NCBI GenBank assembly: GCA_015490475.1
Contig: WFXT01000151.1
Span: 1-6,584 of the forward strand
Length of the DNA: 6,584 bases
DNA from: Bacteroidota bacterium
Lineage (GTDB): Bacteria; Bacteroidota; Bacteroidia; JAADEI01
Direction: 5' to 3'
How positions within the stretch are numbered: the stretch's first letter is position 1; every line of letters starts with the position of its first letter. Below are positions 5,700 through 6,584 of this stretch, in pieces. The translations under genes were made by a program, and so were the position numbers. The notes beneath the pieces were generated by a model. The model ran no database searches, was not told the origin of the DNA, and worked only from the letters and a program-made list of their open reading frames with translations.

Positions 5700-6584
5700 G
5701 ACCTTTGATTTTTAACTTATCGGGAGCAAATACTTTAGTTACTGAAAGAACTTTTTCATTGCTTTCAATTATTATGTAGTAGTATCCAGTAGCACGGGAC
5801 TGCGTAAAGACACAGTTATTTCCATCAAATCGGCATGATGCCAGTTGCTGTCCTGAAGGGGAATATAGCCTTGCTACGGAGGGCTTTTCGTTGCCCGAAC
5901 ACGTGATTCTCCAGTGCTCAGAAAGTGAATTTATTCTGCATTCAATGTTGTAATCGACATATTCTACAGAAGTAAGGATGACAGTATCTTGTGCGGAACA
6001 CATTAGCGAATCATAAACAACCACGATGTATGTTCCTCCCTGTTGTGGTGTGATAGAAGCTGAAGTGTCCCCTGTGTTCCATTGATAAGAATAAGGTGGA
6101 GTGCCTCCAGAGGCATTTGCAGTAAGAGTTGAGGCTTGGCTGTCATCTATAGTAACAATCAGCTGAGGGGGTTGGCTGACTACAAATGTGTCATACTTAA
6201 CGCACCCCCTGAAATCTGTTATAGCAACAATGTATGTATCTGCCGGAACATTTGTAATATCCTCCAATGTCGCACCCGAAGGATTCCACAAATAGGAATA
6301 CGGCGTAGTGCCTCCTGATACAGTAATGAATATCGCACCACTGCTATCACCATAACATTTTGCATCCTTGATACTATCAAGTGCAACAACCAGTGGCAAA
6401 GGCTGATAGACATAAGCAGTATCAGAAAGGGGGCCGCAATTGTTAGCATCATCAACTACTACCCAATACTTGCCCGTGTCAATACCTGTCAAGTCTTCCA
6501 CTGTGTCCCCCGTGTTCCACTGATATGTATATGGCATCGTGCCCCCTGAAACAGTAATATATATCGCACCACTGGATTCCCCAT
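5692..6584 (-). CDS. SprB-repeat surface protein, C-terminal part with T9SS-like sorting domain (gene B; 5' end outside window)
   Basis: The frame is open from the right edge to a TAG at 5694-5692, giving 296 visible residues. It carries a partial SprB repeat (GGTMPYTYQW core), a complete one (GGTTPYSYLW), a third cap-like repeat (GGTPPYSYQW, closing DSLMC) and then a 92-residue C-terminal region. That region has the beta-strand pattern of a T9SS type A sorting domain: LYSPSGQQL, then ATGYYYIIIES, then KVLSVTKVF. Sorting domains of this family direct export through the outer membrane and are removed on attachment to the cell surface. The Met at 6537-6535 lies inside a repeat core (GGTMPY) and the frame continues upstream to the edge, so it is not the start. 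The gene overlaps gene A by 8 bases on the same strand and shares its repeat family, so the two are paralogous neighbours, probably co-transcribed. The function is inferred to be an extracellular adhesin or structural protein. Confidence 0.92.
   Translation of the reverse strand, partial: GESSGAIYITVSGGTMPYTYQWNTGDTVEDLTGIDTGKYWVVVDDANNCGPLSDTAYVYQPLPLVVALDSIKDAKCYGDSSGAIFITVSGGTTPYSYLWNPSGATLEDITNVPADTYIVAITDFRGCVKYDTFVVSQPPQLIVTIDDSQASTLTANASGGTPPYSYQWNTGDTSASITPQQGGTYIVVVYDSLMCSAQDTVILTSVEYVDYNIECRINSLSEHWRITCSGNEKPSVARLYSPSGQQLASCRFDGNNCVFTQSRATGYYYIIIESNEKVLSVTKVFAPDKLKIKGHD
5695..5970 (-). other. C-terminal T9SS type A-like sorting domain of gene B
   Basis: The last 92 residues hold no repeat core. 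Their pattern matches the sorting-domain fold: strand HWRITCSG, strand and turn VARLYSPSGQQLASCRF, strand NNCVFTQS, then ATGYYYIIIESNEKVLSVTKVF, which parallels the family's 'L.xGxYxVxVxxxxxxxxxKxV' end. The usual YPNP motif at the front is missing, and four cysteines are present, which is atypical. Ten or so residues (APDKLKIKGHD) follow the final strand, longer than the usual short tail. Assignment rests on pattern and position after a repeat array. Confidence 0.68.
5971..6584 (-). repeat. Three SprB-like modules of gene B (first one partial)
   Basis: Spans are B1 6584-6394 (cut by the window edge), B2 6393-6166 and B3 6165-5971. B1 has GGTMPYTYQWNTGDT and closes DDANNC. B2 has an early Cys in AKCYGDSSGAIF, GGTTPYSYLW and a closing DFRGC. 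B3 lacks the early Cys (DDSQASTLTANASGG) and closes YDSLMC, making it a cap-like variant. More modules are expected upstream of the window. The family is the same as in gene A. Confidence 0.9.

Noticed and set aside
6219..6455. Minus-strand open frame of 78 codons in another frame
   Set aside because: It overlaps the clear repeat frame of gene B; the translation has no family features.
6535..6537. ATG as start of gene B
   Set aside because: This Met sits inside a repeat core (GGTMPY), and the frame continues with repeat sequence (SSGAIYITVSGG) up to the window edge, so the start is outside.

Overview
The window is almost entirely coding on the minus strand. It holds parts of two very large, tandem genes for secreted surface proteins built from SprB-type repeats. 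The organism is most likely a member of Bacteroidota, probably environmental and unidentified. Three things point there: long arrays of about 75-residue modules with the core GGTPPY(S/T)YxW and a closing TDANGC, the SprB-repeat family typical of Bacteroidota; a C-terminal domain resembling a type IX secretion (T9SS) sorting signal; and a signal peptide ending TMA|Q, which fits the Bacteroidota preference for Gln after the cleavage site. The start of the downstream gene has an A-rich leader and no well-spaced Shine-Dalgarno sequence, which also fits that phylum.

Layout in transcription order, from high to low coordinates. (1) From 6584 to 5692 lies the 3' end of gene B: two and a half ordinary SprB repeats, one cap-like repeat without the first cysteine, and a 92-residue C-terminal region that looks like a diverged T9SS sorting domain. 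(2) From 5699 to beyond position 1 lies gene A, whose ATG overlaps the last 8 bases of gene B. Its visible 1899 residues comprise a signal peptide (1-35), a beta-rich, propeller-like N-terminal domain (about 37-484) and 18 consecutive SprB-like repeats (485-1899). The frame stays open to the window edge. Frame was checked by hand at points spread along the gene and no frameshift or stop was found.

The two genes look like one co-transcribed unit for large extracellular adhesin-like or structural proteins exported by T9SS. Two patterns go beyond simple annotation. Modules 6-17 of gene A look like three copies of a four-module block. The last visible repeat of gene A is a gap-free, roughly 59% identical match (38 of 64 by hand count) to the repeat just before gene B's C-terminal domain, so gene A probably ends a few hundred bases beyond the window. 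No RNA gene, mobile element, CRISPR array, promoter or terminator was recognised, and there is no intergenic stretch.
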